From the NCBI RefSeq assembly GCF_001509795.1, contig NZ_LLZN01000091.1:319064-383063 (forward strand): a DNA stretch of 64,000 bases. The letters run 5' to 3'. The stretch comes from Streptomyces sp. NRRL WC-3605 (GTDB taxonomy: Bacteria; Actinomycetota; Actinomycetes; Streptomycetales; Streptomycetaceae). The notes beneath the pieces are model-generated. The model was not told the DNA's origin. It made no database searches and saw only the letters and a list, made by a program, of their open reading frames with translations. Within the stretch, counting starts at the first letter, position 1, and every line of letters starts with the position of its first letter. Both the position numbers and the translations under genes were made by a program. This document shows positions 21,207 to 30,022 of this stretch, piece by piece.

Positions 21207-21698
21207 GTGCACGAAGACGGCAACGGCGACGCGACGGCGCCCGGACCCGGGCCTGCCCGCGGTGGTATGGACCAGCCCGAGTTCCTGGACCTGGAACGCG
21301 AGTTGACGGTTCTCTTCCGGCGGGCCCGCGCCAAGCAGGGCGAGATGGCCCGCGAGGTCCACCCGGACCTGGAGTCGGCGGCGTACGGCCTGCTGGTCCG
21401 GCTGGACGAGTCCGGACGGCTGCGCGCCACCGAACTCGCCGCGTTCATCGGCGTCGGCAAGGCCACCATGTCGCGCCAGCTGCACGCCCTGGAGGACCTG
21501 GGCCTCGTCGCCCGCGAGCCGGACCCGGCGGACGGCCGGGCCTGGCTGGTGCACCTCACCGAGGAGGGGCGCCGCCGGGTCGCCAACGTGCGCGAGGCCC
21601 GCCGGGCGCGCTACGTCGCCCAGCTCTCGCACTGGGAGCGCGAGGAAGTGGCCGAGCTGGCCCGGCTGCTGAACCAGCTGAACCGGGGCATGGACTGA
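21207..21698 (+). CDS. MarR-family transcriptional regulator
   Basis: The 163-residue product has the MarR winged helix: RATELAAFIGVGKATMSRQLHALEDLGLV, followed by the wing PDPADGRAWLVHLTEEG with the conserved DGR. A helical dimer region flanks it. The GTG at 21207 has GGCAGGGG upstream; an internal ATG at 21267 is the other option. It faces away from the muramidase gene and toward the PP2C-like gene. No ligand or target is apparent. Confidence 0.9.
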   Translation: MHEDGNGDATAPGPGPARGGMDQPEFLDLERELTVLFRRARAKQGEMAREVHPDLESAAYGLLVRLDESGRLRATELAAFIGVGKATMSRQLHALEDLGLVAREPDPADGRAWLVHLTEEGRRRVANVREARRARYVAQLSHWEREEVAELARLLNQLNRGMD

Positions 21699-21762
21699 GC
21701 CGGGCTGCGAAAGCGCCGTGCGGCTCGCCATCCTCGAAGCGCGCCCTGGAGGGCCCGCCGCC

Positions 21763-22533
21763 TCACAGCTCCACGTACACGACCGTCGCGTCGTCGTGCC
21801 GCTTGCCGCGGCCCGGGTGCGTCCGCTCCAGCGCCCGCACCCGCTCCACCAGCGCGCCCGCGCCCTCCTCGCGGACCAGGCCCAGGCAGTCGGCCCAGTC
21901 GCCCTGACGGAAGCGCTCCACCCAGCGGGCCGCGCCGTCCGACAGCGCGGCCAGGGTGCGCACCTCGCCGCGCGGCAGCGTCCCCGTCACCGCGCGTGCC
22001 GCCACGGCGGGGTCGGCGGCAGCCGTGAAGAAGCCGCCCTCCCTGTTGCGCAGATGCGCGTCGATGTGGGCGTCCGTCGCCAGCGCCGAACGCGGCAGCC
22101 GGGCCAGCCGGTCGTCCAGACGGGCCGTCACCGTGCCGTCGGGGGACTCCACGAGGAGCATCGAGTCGGACAGCACGAGGTAGTCCACCGCCCCGGCGGA
22201 CCACCGCGCGAGGACGACGGTTGCCTGGGGCGTGCGCGGGTGAGAAAGGTCACAGGTCTGCGCATGGGCCTCGGCGGTGCGGGCGATGGCGCGGCCCAGG
22301 ACGTCCCCGAGCGGAACATCGGGGAGGGAAACGGTCAGTTCGGTCAGCGCCCCGCCCAGCCGCGCGGTGAACCAGTGGACGGAGTGCCGGCACCCCGTCG
22401 CGCCCCTCGGCGGCGTCACCCCGTCCAGGACGACGAGGGCCCCTCCCCGCCCCGAAGCGGGCAGGGCGACACTCGCGAAGTCCTCGTTGGCGCGGTCCGG
22501 ATCGCCGGACTCCGAAACTAGCTCGGTACGCAT
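21763..22533 (-). CDS. PP2C-like protein phosphatase family protein
   Basis: The 256-residue protein carries the PP2C metal-binding motifs in order: PDRANEDFASV, VVLDGVTPP (usually DGhGG), LAALSDGAARW and KRHDDATVVYVEL. The DGxGG motif is changed to DGVTP, so catalysis may be altered although the aspartates are present. It could remove phosphate from Ser/Thr residues in the cytosol, or act on an anti-sigma factor antagonist. It is convergent with the MarR gene and divergent from the conservon beginning at 22940. Confidence 0.82.
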   Translation of the reverse strand: MRTELVSESGDPDRANEDFASVALPASGRGGALVVLDGVTPPRGATGCRHSVHWFTARLGGALTELTVSLPDVPLGDVLGRAIARTAEAHAQTCDLSHPRTPQATVVLARWSAGAVDYLVLSDSMLLVESPDGTVTARLDDRLARLPRSALATDAHIDAHLRNREGGFFTAAADPAVAARAVTGTLPRGEVRTLAALSDGAARWVERFRQGDWADCLGLVREEGAGALVERVRALERTHPGRGKRHDDATVVYVEL

Positions 22534-22939
22534 CCGGCCAGTCTGCACGAGCCCTTCACAAGGTCCCCCAGGGGGGCGCGACTCCCGCCGGATCGTCACG
22601 GCCGCGCAGGTCACCCGCCTGATTTGGGAGGAATGCTTCACTCCGGCAAGGCGTGGCGGCGAATACTGCCACCGCCCGCCGCAGACGTCCAACCGGCCCA
22701 CCGCGCAGGGCGTCCGCACACGCCACGGGAACTTGCCCGCCAACTCCCCTCCGGGGTTCACTCCTTCGGGTGGCGGCTCAGGTGATGTGCGGCCGTCGCC
22801 CACCCGCACTGGGAGGGTCGGGGACCGGTGAGGGCCACCCCGGGCGCGAACCCAGTCGCGAGCTTGGGGGAGGGGTGTACGTACGGTCGACGGCAGTTGA
22901 CGGCACGTCATCCGGACCCATGGGTACCACGAGTCAGGA
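22534..22939. promoter_or_regulatory. Divergent intergenic region before the conservon
   Basis: These 406 bases separate the leftward PP2C-like gene from cvnA and must contain both promoters. A TTGACG hexamer near 22897 could be a -35 box for the conservon, but no convincing -10 stands at the right distance. I see no gene and no clear operator. Confidence 0.4.
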
Positions 22940-25783
22940 ATGCGAGCACCGGTGCAGAAGACGCGGCCTCGTCGCTCAGACAAGCAGACGGCCTCCGCGG
23001 GAGGCGACCAGCCCATCCCCGGCACCGCCGACGCCCCCGCCCCGGCGGGCAAGGGGCGCCCGACCCACGTACGGAACCGGCTGATCGTCGCCGTGGCCGT
23101 CGTGGCCGCCGCCATCGCGGGCGCCGGGGTCCCCTCGGTCGTCGCCGCCTCCGGGCAACTGCACGACACACAGAGCACGGTGACGCTCGCCGAGCAGACC
23201 CAGGACGCGCTCACCCTCGCGCACTCCCTCGCCGACGAGCGCGACGAGGTCACCTCCTACATCGCCGCGGGCCGCCCCAAGTCCAAGGCGCCCAGCGAAC
23301 AGCGCAGCGCCCGCGTCGACCGGCAGGTCGAGGAGCTGCGCGCCGACACCGACACCCCCGCCGAGCTGCGCGACGACCTCGAGGGCGTCGCCGCCCTGCG
23401 CCGCTCCGCGCTCACCGGCAAGAGCAGCGCCCTGGAGGCACACGCCGCCTACACGGGCGCCATCACCGAGCTGCACCGGCTCGCCGGGCAACTGGCCGAG
23501 GAGATGCCGTCGCGCGCCGGCACCGGCGCCCACGCGCTGGCCGAGCTGGACACCGCCGTCCAGCAGGCGGCCGCCGCGCGCGGGCTGCTGCTCGCCGCGC
23601 TGAGCGTGCCGACCACCACCCAGACCGTGATCGACCCGCTGACCGGTGCCGCCACCACCCGCAAGACCACCTCGGACGCGGACGCCAAGCAGCGCGACGC
23701 GCTCACCACCGCGGCCCAGGAGGCGCGGCTGCGCTCCGACGCGGCCCTCGCCGGCTTCCGCGACACCGCTGCCCCCGCCGCCCGCGCCTCCTACGACTCC
23801 ACCGTCACCGGTCCCGAGGTCGACACCGCCGAGCGGTACCTGGCCGCCCTCACCGACCAGCCCACGCTCTCCGACCGCGACCTGGCCACCGACATCCGCC
23901 GGGCCTCGGCCGCCCTGTCCGCCCGCGTCGACTCGATGCGCGGCGCCGAGTCGGCGCTCTACGACCGGCGCACCAAGGCCCTGGAGGAGCTGCGCGACGA
24001 CGACGTCACCGCGCTGGAGATCCACATCGCGATCCTCGGCGCGCTGATGCTGCTCGCCGTGGGCGTCGCCACGGGCATGGCCCGCAGCCTCACCCGCCCC
24101 CTCGCCGTGCTGCGGCTCGGCTCCGCCCGGCTCGCGGGCGCCGCCGACCCGGCCGCCGAGGAACCCGTGCGGTTCACCGGCCGCAAGGACGAGTTCGCCC
24201 AGGTCGTCGACTCCGTCAACGCGCTGCACACCCGTGCCGCCGCGCTGCACGAGCGCATCGCCACCCTGGAGTCCGACCGCAAGCACCTGGTCGGGCAGCG
24301 CCAGAAGATGGCCGACGCCCGCGAGGAGCTGCGCGGCGAACTCGCCGAGTCCACCGCCCAGCTGGAGCGCCTGCGCGACAGCATCGGCGGCACCTTCGTC
24401 AACCTGGCCCTGCGCACCCTCGGCCTGGTGGAGCGCCAGCTCGGCGTGATCGAGGGACTGGAGGAGCGCGAGCAGGACCCCGAGCGCCTCGCCACCCTGT
24501 TCAAGCTCGACCACTTCGCCACCGTCATGCGGCGGCACAGCGAGAACCTCCTCGTGCTGGCCGGCACCGAGCACGTCCAGCAGCACGCCGGGCCGGTGCC
24601 GCTGGTGGACGTCGTCCGCGCCGCCGTCAGCGAGATCGAGCGGTACGAGCGGGTCCGTATCGCCGCCCTGCCACCGCACGCGCACGTGGCGGGCTTCGCC
24701 GCCGACGACCTCTCGCACCTGCTCGCCGAACTCATGGAGAACGCCACCTCGTTCTCACCGCCCGACCTGCCCGTCGAGGTCTCCGGCTGGCTGCTGGAGA
24801 GCGGCGAGGTCATGCTCTCCGTGCAGGACGAGGGCATCGGCATGGCCGGCGACCGACTGGCGCGGCTCAACGCCCGCCTCGCCGAGTTCGACCCGGAGGC
24901 CACCTACGACCAGGAGGGCGAGGACGGCCTCGGCCTCGGCCTGTACGTCGTCGCCCGCCTCGCCCACCGGCACGGCGTCCGCGTCCAGCTGCGCGAGCAG
25001 AAGCAGGGCGGCGTCGCGGCCGTCGCGGTCCTGCCCGCGGGACTGCTGGCCGCCGCCCCCACCGCCGCGGTCCCCACGGACGCGCCGCGCCACACCGGCG
25101 GCCACACCTTCTCCCTGCCGGGCGCCGACGCCGAGGCCAACTCCAACCACCTGCCGGCCCGGCAGAAGAACGCCGACCCGCTGGTGGAGCTGGCCGAGCA
25201 GGCCGTACAGCGGAACGAGGCGGAACCGGAGCCGTCGTCCGAGCCCGGGGACACCGAGCCCGCGACGCGCGCCGGGGCCGTGAAGCCCGCGGAGCCCACT
25301 GAACCCGAAACACCGGCCGAGCCGCAGGCCCCCGCCGACCTGTCGCCGTCCGAGACGACGATGGAGCTGCTGATCCCGGAGCCGGCCGCCGCCCCGGCCG
25401 AGGAGTCGCTGCCCGAGCGGCCCGACCCGTACGCCATCGGCCCCGACACCCACGAGCGCGCCCGGGACGAGGCGGACGAGGCCGACGAGCCCGACGAGGC
25501 CGACGAGGAAGCGGAGCCCGTCACCGACAAGGGCCTGCCCAAGCGCACCCCCAGGATCACCACACCGACCGCCCCGCCGCCCCGGCGCGGCGGAACGGTC
25601 GACGCCGACGCCCTGCGCCGCCGGCTCGGCGGCTTCCGCAAGGGAGCCGAGGCCGGCTACCGCGAGGTCCAGGCGGAGATCGCCGAACGCACCGGACAGA
25701 ACAAGGCACCGGACACGCCCGCCGAGGCGCGCACCGAATCCGAAGCAGCCACGGGGGGCACAGTCGAGGAGGCAAGCAGTTGA
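22940..25783 (+). CDS. cvnA: Conservon sensor kinase-like protein CvnA
   Basis: The 947-residue membrane protein heads a conservon. Its parts are a basic N-terminal tail; a first membrane helix near residues 47-68; a large extracellular helical, nitrate-sensor-like domain; a second helix (ILGALMLLAVGVATGMA); a HAMP linker with coiled coil; and a HATPase domain (ENATSFSPPD, DEGIGMAG, GLGLYVVARLAHRHG). No HisKA-type H-box with HELRTP is visible, as is common for CvnA. The last 250 residues are Pro/Glu-rich and disordered. By family knowledge CvnA forms a membrane complex with CvnB, C and D that resembles eukaryotic G-protein signalling. A GTG at 22952 is an alternative start. Confidence 0.93.
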   Translation: MRAPVQKTRPRRSDKQTASAGGDQPIPGTADAPAPAGKGRPTHVRNRLIVAVAVVAAAIAGAGVPSVVAASGQLHDTQSTVTLAEQTQDALTLAHSLADERDEVTSYIAAGRPKSKAPSEQRSARVDRQVEELRADTDTPAELRDDLEGVAALRRSALTGKSSALEAHAAYTGAITELHRLAGQLAEEMPSRAGTGAHALAELDTAVQQAAAARGLLLAALSVPTTTQTVIDPLTGAATTRKTTSDADAKQRDALTTAAQEARLRSDAALAGFRDTAAPAARASYDSTVTGPEVDTAERYLAALTDQPTLSDRDLATDIRRASAALSARVDSMRGAESALYDRRTKALEELRDDDVTALEIHIAILGALMLLAVGVATGMARSLTRPLAVLRLGSARLAGAADPAAEEPVRFTGRKDEFAQVVDSVNALHTRAAALHERIATLESDRKHLVGQRQKMADAREELRGELAESTAQLERLRDSIGGTFVNLALRTLGLVERQLGVIEGLEEREQDPERLATLFKLDHFATVMRRHSENLLVLAGTEHVQQHAGPVPLVDVVRAAVSEIERYERVRIAALPPHAHVAGFAADDLSHLLAELMENATSFSPPDLPVEVSGWLLESGEVMLSVQDEGIGMAGDRLARLNARLAEFDPEATYDQEGEDGLGLGLYVVARLAHRHGVRVQLREQKQGGVAAVAVLPAGLLAAAPTAAVPTDAPRHTGGHTFSLPGADAEANSNHLPARQKNADPLVELAEQAVQRNEAEPEPSSEPGDTEPATRAGAVKPAEPTEPETPAEPQAPADLSPSETTMELLIPEPAAAPAEESLPERPDPYAIGPDTHERARDEADEADEPDEADEEAEPVTDKGLPKRTPRITTPTAPPPRRGGTVDADALRRRLGGFRKGAEAGYREVQAEIAERTGQNKAPDTPAEARTESEAATGGTVEEASS

Positions 25784-26283
25784 CCGCGCCCAGTACCTTC
25801 GGACTGAGCAGTGAAGCCCGCAACCTGCACTGGTTGTTGACGAATCTGGTCGAGGAGGTGCCGGGTATCCAGTCGGTCGCCGTCGTGTCCTCCGACGGCC
25901 TGCTCCTGCTCTCCTCGGACCAGGCACGCAACGACGAGGCCCGCGAGGCGAGGTCCGGGCAGCGCTCCGGCCCGCGCGGCTCCTCGGCCGACCTCGCCAC
26001 CGTCGTCTCCGGCATCGGCAGCCTCACCATCGGCGCGGCCCGGCTCATGGAGTTCGGCGGGGTGAAGCACACCATGGTCGCGATGGACGAGGGCAGCCTC
26101 TTCGTCATGTCCATCAGCGACGGCTCGCTGCTCGGCGTGCACGGTTCCGCCGACTGCGACATGAGCGTCGTCGCGTACCACATGGCGCTCTTCGTCGGCC
26201 GGGCCGGCCACGTCCTCACCCCCGAACTCCGCAGCGAGCTGCGGAAGTCGCTGGAGCCCGCGCCGGCAGGGAGCACCCGATGA
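25780..26283 (+). CDS. cvnB: Roadblock/LC7 protein CvnB
   Basis: The 167-residue protein has the roadblock/LC7 fold of GTPase regulators: NLHWLLTNLVEEVPGIQSVA, VVSSDGLLLLSSDQA, then MEFGGVKHTMVAMDEG and LFVMSISDGSLLGVHG. It starts at a TTG that overlaps the cvnA stop (TTGA), with GAGGAGG upstream, so translation is coupled. Roadblock proteins act as activating factors for small GTPases; here the partner is CvnD three genes on. Confidence 0.92.
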   Translation: MTAPSTFGLSSEARNLHWLLTNLVEEVPGIQSVAVVSSDGLLLLSSDQARNDEAREARSGQRSGPRGSSADLATVVSGIGSLTIGAARLMEFGGVKHTMVAMDEGSLFVMSISDGSLLGVHGSADCDMSVVAYHMALFVGRAGHVLTPELRSELRKSLEPAPAGSTR

Positions 26284-26699
26284 GCAACGCCCCGAGGAAC
26301 CGGCCACAGCTCCCCGTGCGCGGCGGTGACCGAAAACCGGCGCGCGTGCGGCCCTACTCGCTCACCGGCGGGCGGACCCGCTTCGGTCACGTCCTCCTCG
26401 TGGAGACGTTCGTGGCCGCGCTGGAGGCCCCCGAGGAGCGCAAGGAGCTCACCAACGGCTCGCTCAGCACGAAGGTGATGCCGGAGCTGCGGGCCATCGT
26501 CGAACTGTGCCGCCGGATGCGTACGGTGGCCGAGATCGCCGCGCTGCTGAAGATGCCGCTCGGCGTGGTCCGCGTGCTCCTCAGCGACCTCGCGGACCAG
26601 GGAAAGATCCGTGTGTACGGCACCGGGACCGGTCATGGCACCGGCCGTCCGGACCGGGCTCTGCTCGAAAGGGTGCTGAGTGGACTCCGTCGTCTTTGA
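26280..26699 (+). CDS. cvnC: DUF742 protein CvnC
   Basis: The 139-residue DUF742 protein has VRPYSLTGGRTRFGHVLLVETF and, after LSTKVMPELRAIVELCRRMR, a winged-helix-like segment, TVAEIAALLKMPLGVVRVLLSDL. In conservons it is the third component and is thought to bridge the kinase-like protein and the GTPase. Its ATG overlaps the cvnB stop (ATGA). Confidence 0.92.
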   Translation: MSNAPRNRPQLPVRGGDRKPARVRPYSLTGGRTRFGHVLLVETFVAALEAPEERKELTNGSLSTKVMPELRAIVELCRRMRTVAEIAALLKMPLGVVRVLLSDLADQGKIRVYGTGTGHGTGRPDRALLERVLSGLRRL

Positions 26700-27291
26700 G
26701 GACACCGACGAGGACCTGAGGTCCTGGCAGACGGACCGCACCCGGGCCCCGATCGCCACGAAGATAGTCGTGGCCGGCGGGTTCGGCGTCGGGAAGACCA
26801 CGCTGGTCACCGCGGTCTCCGAGATCACGCCGCTGCAGACCGAGGCGCTGATGACCGAGGCGAGCGAGGAGACCGACGACCTCACCGCCACGCCCGGCAA
26901 GTCGACCACCACCGTGGCCATGGACTTCGGGCGCATCACGCTCGACGACGACCTGGTGCTGTATCTGTTCGGCACACCGGGCCAGCAGCGGTTCTGGTTC
27001 ATGTGGGACGACCTGGTGCGCGGCGCGATCGGCGCGGTCGTCATGGCCGACACCCGGCGGCTGAAGGACTGCTTCCCCGCGCTGGACTACTTCGAGAGCT
27101 GCGGCCTGCCGTACGTCGTCGCGGTCAACCACTTCGACGGCAGCGAGCGGTTCGAACCGGAGGACGTGCGCGAGGCGTTGACGATCCCCGCCCACATACC
27201 TGTAATGATCATGGACGCGCGGCGCCGGATCTCGGTGATCGAGACCCTGCTGTCCCTGGTGGGGCACGCGCTCGACGTCACCCCCGAGTGA
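26680..27291 (+). CDS. cvnD: Conservon small GTPase CvnD
   Basis: This 203-residue Ras-like GTPase has P-loop GGFGVGKTTLV, G3 motif FGTPGQQRF and G4 NHFDGS, a variant of NKxD. GQQRF in place of GQERF is usual for the bacterial MglA/CvnD branch. It starts at a GTG inside the end of cvnC, with a 20-base overlap. It should switch between GTP and GDP states under control of CvnA-C and may signal to the flavoprotein encoded 25 bases downstream. Confidence 0.93.
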   Translation: MDSVVFEDTDEDLRSWQTDRTRAPIATKIVVAGGFGVGKTTLVTAVSEITPLQTEALMTEASEETDDLTATPGKSTTTVAMDFGRITLDDDLVLYLFGTPGQQRFWFMWDDLVRGAIGAVVMADTRRLKDCFPALDYFESCGLPYVVAVNHFDGSERFEPEDVREALTIPAHIPVMIMDARRRISVIETLLSLVGHALDVTPE

Positions 27292-27316
27292 ATCGCGGTT
27301 AGGAGCCCTCACCCGC

Positions 27317-28570
27317 ATGCGGAAGATACTCGTCGTCGGGGCCGGCCAGTCCGGCCTCCAGCTCGCCCTCGGACTCCAGTCCCACGGGTACGAGGTCACC
27401 CTGATGTCCAACCGGACCGCGGACGAGATCCGCTCCGGGCGGGTCATGTCGACCCAGTGCATGTTCCACACCGCACTCCAGCACGAGCGCGACCTCCAGC
27501 TGAACTTCTGGGAGTCCCAGGCCCCGAAGATCGAAGGACTCGGCGTCTCGGTCGCCGCCCCCGGCTCCTGGGCCGAAGGCCCGGCGGCCCGCGCGATCGA
27601 CTGGCTGGGCCGGCTCGACGGGTTCGCGCAGTCCGTCGACCAGCGGGTGAAGATGGCCGGCTGGATGGAGACCTTCGCCCAGCGCGGCGGCCAGCTCGTC
27701 ATCCACGGCGCGGCCGTCGGCGACCTGGACTACTTCTCCCGCACGTACGACCTCGTGCTCGTCTCCGCGGGCAAGGGCGAGCTCGTCCAGATGTTCGGCA
27801 GGGACGCCGAGCGCTCCCCGTACAGCGAGCCCCAGCGCGCCCTCGCGGTCGCCTACGTGCACGGCATGGGCCCGCGCCCCGAGCACCCCGGCACCGAGGC
27901 CGTCCGCTGCAACCTCGTCCCCGGCGTCGGCGAGCTGTTCGTCATGCCGACCCTGACGACGTCCGGGCGCGCGGACATCCTGTTCTGGGAGGGCATACCC
28001 GGCGGCCCGCTCGACGTCTTCGCCGGCGTGAAGGACCCGTCCGAGCACCTCTCCCTGACCCTGGAACTCATGGAGCGGTACGTGCCGTGGGAGTACGCCC
28101 GCGCCACCAAGGTGGAGCTGACGGACGCCGGCGGCACGCTGAGCGGACGGTACGCCCCCACGGTCCGCAACCCCGTCGGCCGGCTCCCCGGCGGCGGCCT
28201 GGTCCTCGGCGTCGCGGACGTCGTCGTGGCCAACGACCCCATCACCGGGCAGGGCTCCAACTCCGCCTCCAAGTGCGCGGCCGCCTACCTCGCGTCGATC
28301 CTGGAGCACGGCGACAAGGAGTTCGACGAGACCTGGATGCGGGCCACGTTCGACCGCTACTGGGCCACCGCCCAGCACGTCACCAAGTGGACGAACGCCA
28401 TGCTGGCCCCGCCGCCGGAGCACATCCTCGACCTCATCGGCGCGGCGGGCCGGCTCCAGCCGGCCGCCGACCGCTTCGCCAACGGCTTCGACAACCCGGC
28501 CGACTTCGAGAACTTCTTCTACGAGCCGGAGAAGACCGAGGCGTACCTGGCGTCCGTCACGCCTTCCTGA
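27317..28570 (+). CDS. Styrene/indole monooxygenase-like FAD protein
   Basis: The 417-residue flavoprotein resembles StyA, the oxygenase of two-component styrene monooxygenases. It has the FAD loop VVGAGQSGLQLALGL, MSTQCMFHTALQHERDLQLNFW, and the second FAD motif LVLGVADVVVANDPITGQGSN. StyA needs reduced FAD from a separate flavin reductase (StyB), and no such gene is in the window. It follows cvnD by 25 bases and is likely the output or partner of the conservon, as cytochrome P450s are in other conservons. Substrate unknown. Its 3' end overlaps the convergent NlpC gene by 14 bases. Confidence 0.88.
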   Translation: MRKILVVGAGQSGLQLALGLQSHGYEVTLMSNRTADEIRSGRVMSTQCMFHTALQHERDLQLNFWESQAPKIEGLGVSVAAPGSWAEGPAARAIDWLGRLDGFAQSVDQRVKMAGWMETFAQRGGQLVIHGAAVGDLDYFSRTYDLVLVSAGKGELVQMFGRDAERSPYSEPQRALAVAYVHGMGPRPEHPGTEAVRCNLVPGVGELFVMPTLTTSGRADILFWEGIPGGPLDVFAGVKDPSEHLSLTLELMERYVPWEYARATKVELTDAGGTLSGRYAPTVRNPVGRLPGGGLVLGVADVVVANDPITGQGSNSASKCAAAYLASILEHGDKEFDETWMRATFDRYWATAQHVTKWTNAMLAPPPEHILDLIGAAGRLQPAADRFANGFDNPADFENFFYEPEKTEAYLASVTPS

Positions 28571-29600
28571 CCGCCGGGCGTACCGCGCCCAGGACCGGGT
28601 TGGAGGCGATCGGGGAGATCGTGATCTTCTCGCCGGGGCGCGGGGCCTGGATCACCTTGCCCTTGCCGATGTACAGGGCCACGTGCGTCGCGTCCGGGAA
28701 GTAGATCACCAGGTCGCCGGGGCGCAGCTCGATCAGCGGGACGCGTTCGAGCCGCGCCCACTGCTCCTGGCTGGTGCGGGGGATGCGGGTGCCGGCGTGC
28801 CCCCAGGCCCGCTGGGTCAGCCCGGAGCAGTCGTACGACTTCGGGCCCTCGGCGCCCCACCGGTACGGCTTGCCGAGCTGGCGTTCGGCGAAGCGGATCG
28901 CCCGCCGGGCCGGGGCGGACGGCTTGGCGTCGTCCTCCGCGAGGGCGCCCGACGCCAGCAGGTCCTTCTGCGCCTTCGTGACGCCCTTCTCCTCCAGCTC
29001 GGCCAGCGCGGCGAGCTGCTCGGCGGTGAGGGAGGCGAGGAGTTCCTCCACCTTCCGCAGCCGCTTCCGTACCGTGTCGCGGTCCTTCTTCTGCCGTTCG
29101 GCGAGCGCGAGTTGCTTGTCGAGGGCGGCGCGGGCGGCGCGGGCCAGCCGGTCTGCCGCCCGTTCCGTGCCGGTCAGCCGGCCGACGGTCTCGGCGCGCT
29201 CGCGGGCCAGCAGGCCGATGACATGGCCCTGGTCCAGGGCGTGCTGCGGGTCGCGGGCCAGCAGCAGCCGGACGTACGGGGAGATCGCCGTGGTGTTCTG
29301 GTACTGCTGGCGGGCCAGGCGGCCCGCCGCGCCCCGGCTGTCGTGCAGGCGCAGCCGCGCGGACGCGAGCGCCTTGTCCAGGCGGGCCACCTCGGCGCGC
29401 TGCCCGTCCAGCTTCTCCTCGGTGGTGTTGTACGTCTCGGTCGCCCGCTCCGCCTCCCGGTACAGCCGCTGAAGGTCCGTCAGAAGCGCGACCGTGGTGC
29501 GCTCGGGGGGCTCGGGGGCCGCCGTGGCGGACACGGGCACGAGGAGCGCGGCGGACAGCACGGTAGCGGTGCACGCCAGCCGCAGCGGCCTTCCCGACAT
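28557..29600 (-). CDS. Secreted NlpC/P60 peptidoglycan endopeptidase
   Basis: A Sec signal peptide (about 1-28, ending SATAAPE) is followed by a long coiled coil (35-210) and a C-terminal NlpC/P60 domain. Cys258 in YDCSGLTQRAWGHAG and His306 in DATHVALYIG form the catalytic pair. It would cut stem peptides of peptidoglycan outside the membrane; the coiled coil is typical of RipA/SagA-like hydrolases that need activation. Length 347. Its stop lies within the last codons of the convergent flavoprotein gene. Confidence 0.93.
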   Translation of the reverse strand: MSGRPLRLACTATVLSAALLVPVSATAAPEPPERTTVALLTDLQRLYREAERATETYNTTEEKLDGQRAEVARLDKALASARLRLHDSRGAAGRLARQQYQNTTAISPYVRLLLARDPQHALDQGHVIGLLARERAETVGRLTGTERAADRLARAARAALDKQLALAERQKKDRDTVRKRLRKVEELLASLTAEQLAALAELEEKGVTKAQKDLLASGALAEDDAKPSAPARRAIRFAERQLGKPYRWGAEGPKSYDCSGLTQRAWGHAGTRIPRTSQEQWARLERVPLIELRPGDLVIYFPDATHVALYIGKGKVIQAPRPGEKITISPIASNPVLGAVRPAVRKA

Positions 29601-29701
29601 GTCATCACCTCCGGTGCGGACAGGATCTCTGCTCGCACCGAGAGCATCGGGCGGACGCACCGGGGCCGCGCGCCGGACGTGCGCGGTTCGGCGTAGGCCG
29701 G

Positions 29702-30022
29702 TCACCCGTGCGGGTCGTCCGGCTTGCCGCGCGGCGTGTCGCCGGGACGCGACCACGGCCAGTTCAGCCGGCGCCCCTGGTCGCCCTCGGGGTCGTAGGC
29801 GTACTTCCAGCGCCGGGACAGGCCCGGCCGGGCGGCCTGCCCGCGCGGGACGCGGCGGTAGACGAGGACCGTGGGCGGCCCGCCGTCCGGGCCGGGGACG
29901 GGGATGCGGTACGTCTTCGGCGGGTGGCCGGTGATGCCCAGCAGCACCGGCAGCACGCGGCCGTCCATCGGGCCGCCCTCGAACGGGGTGTCTTCGCTCT
30001 TCACGGGACCAGTGTCAGCCAT
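29702..30022 (-). CDS. Small conserved hypothetical protein
   Basis: The 106-residue product is Pro/Arg/Gly-rich, opening MADTGPVKSEDTPFEGGPMDG and carrying GHPPKTYRIPVPGPDGGPPTV, a likely two-strand unit. No signal peptide. It overlaps the upstream TetR gene by eight bases, which supports it being real and co-transcribed. I do not recognise a function. Confidence 0.7.
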   Translation of the reverse strand: MADTGPVKSEDTPFEGGPMDGRVLPVLLGITGHPPKTYRIPVPGPDGGPPTVLVYRRVPRGQAARPGLSRRWKYAYDPEGDQGRRLNWPWSRPGDTPRGKPDDPHG

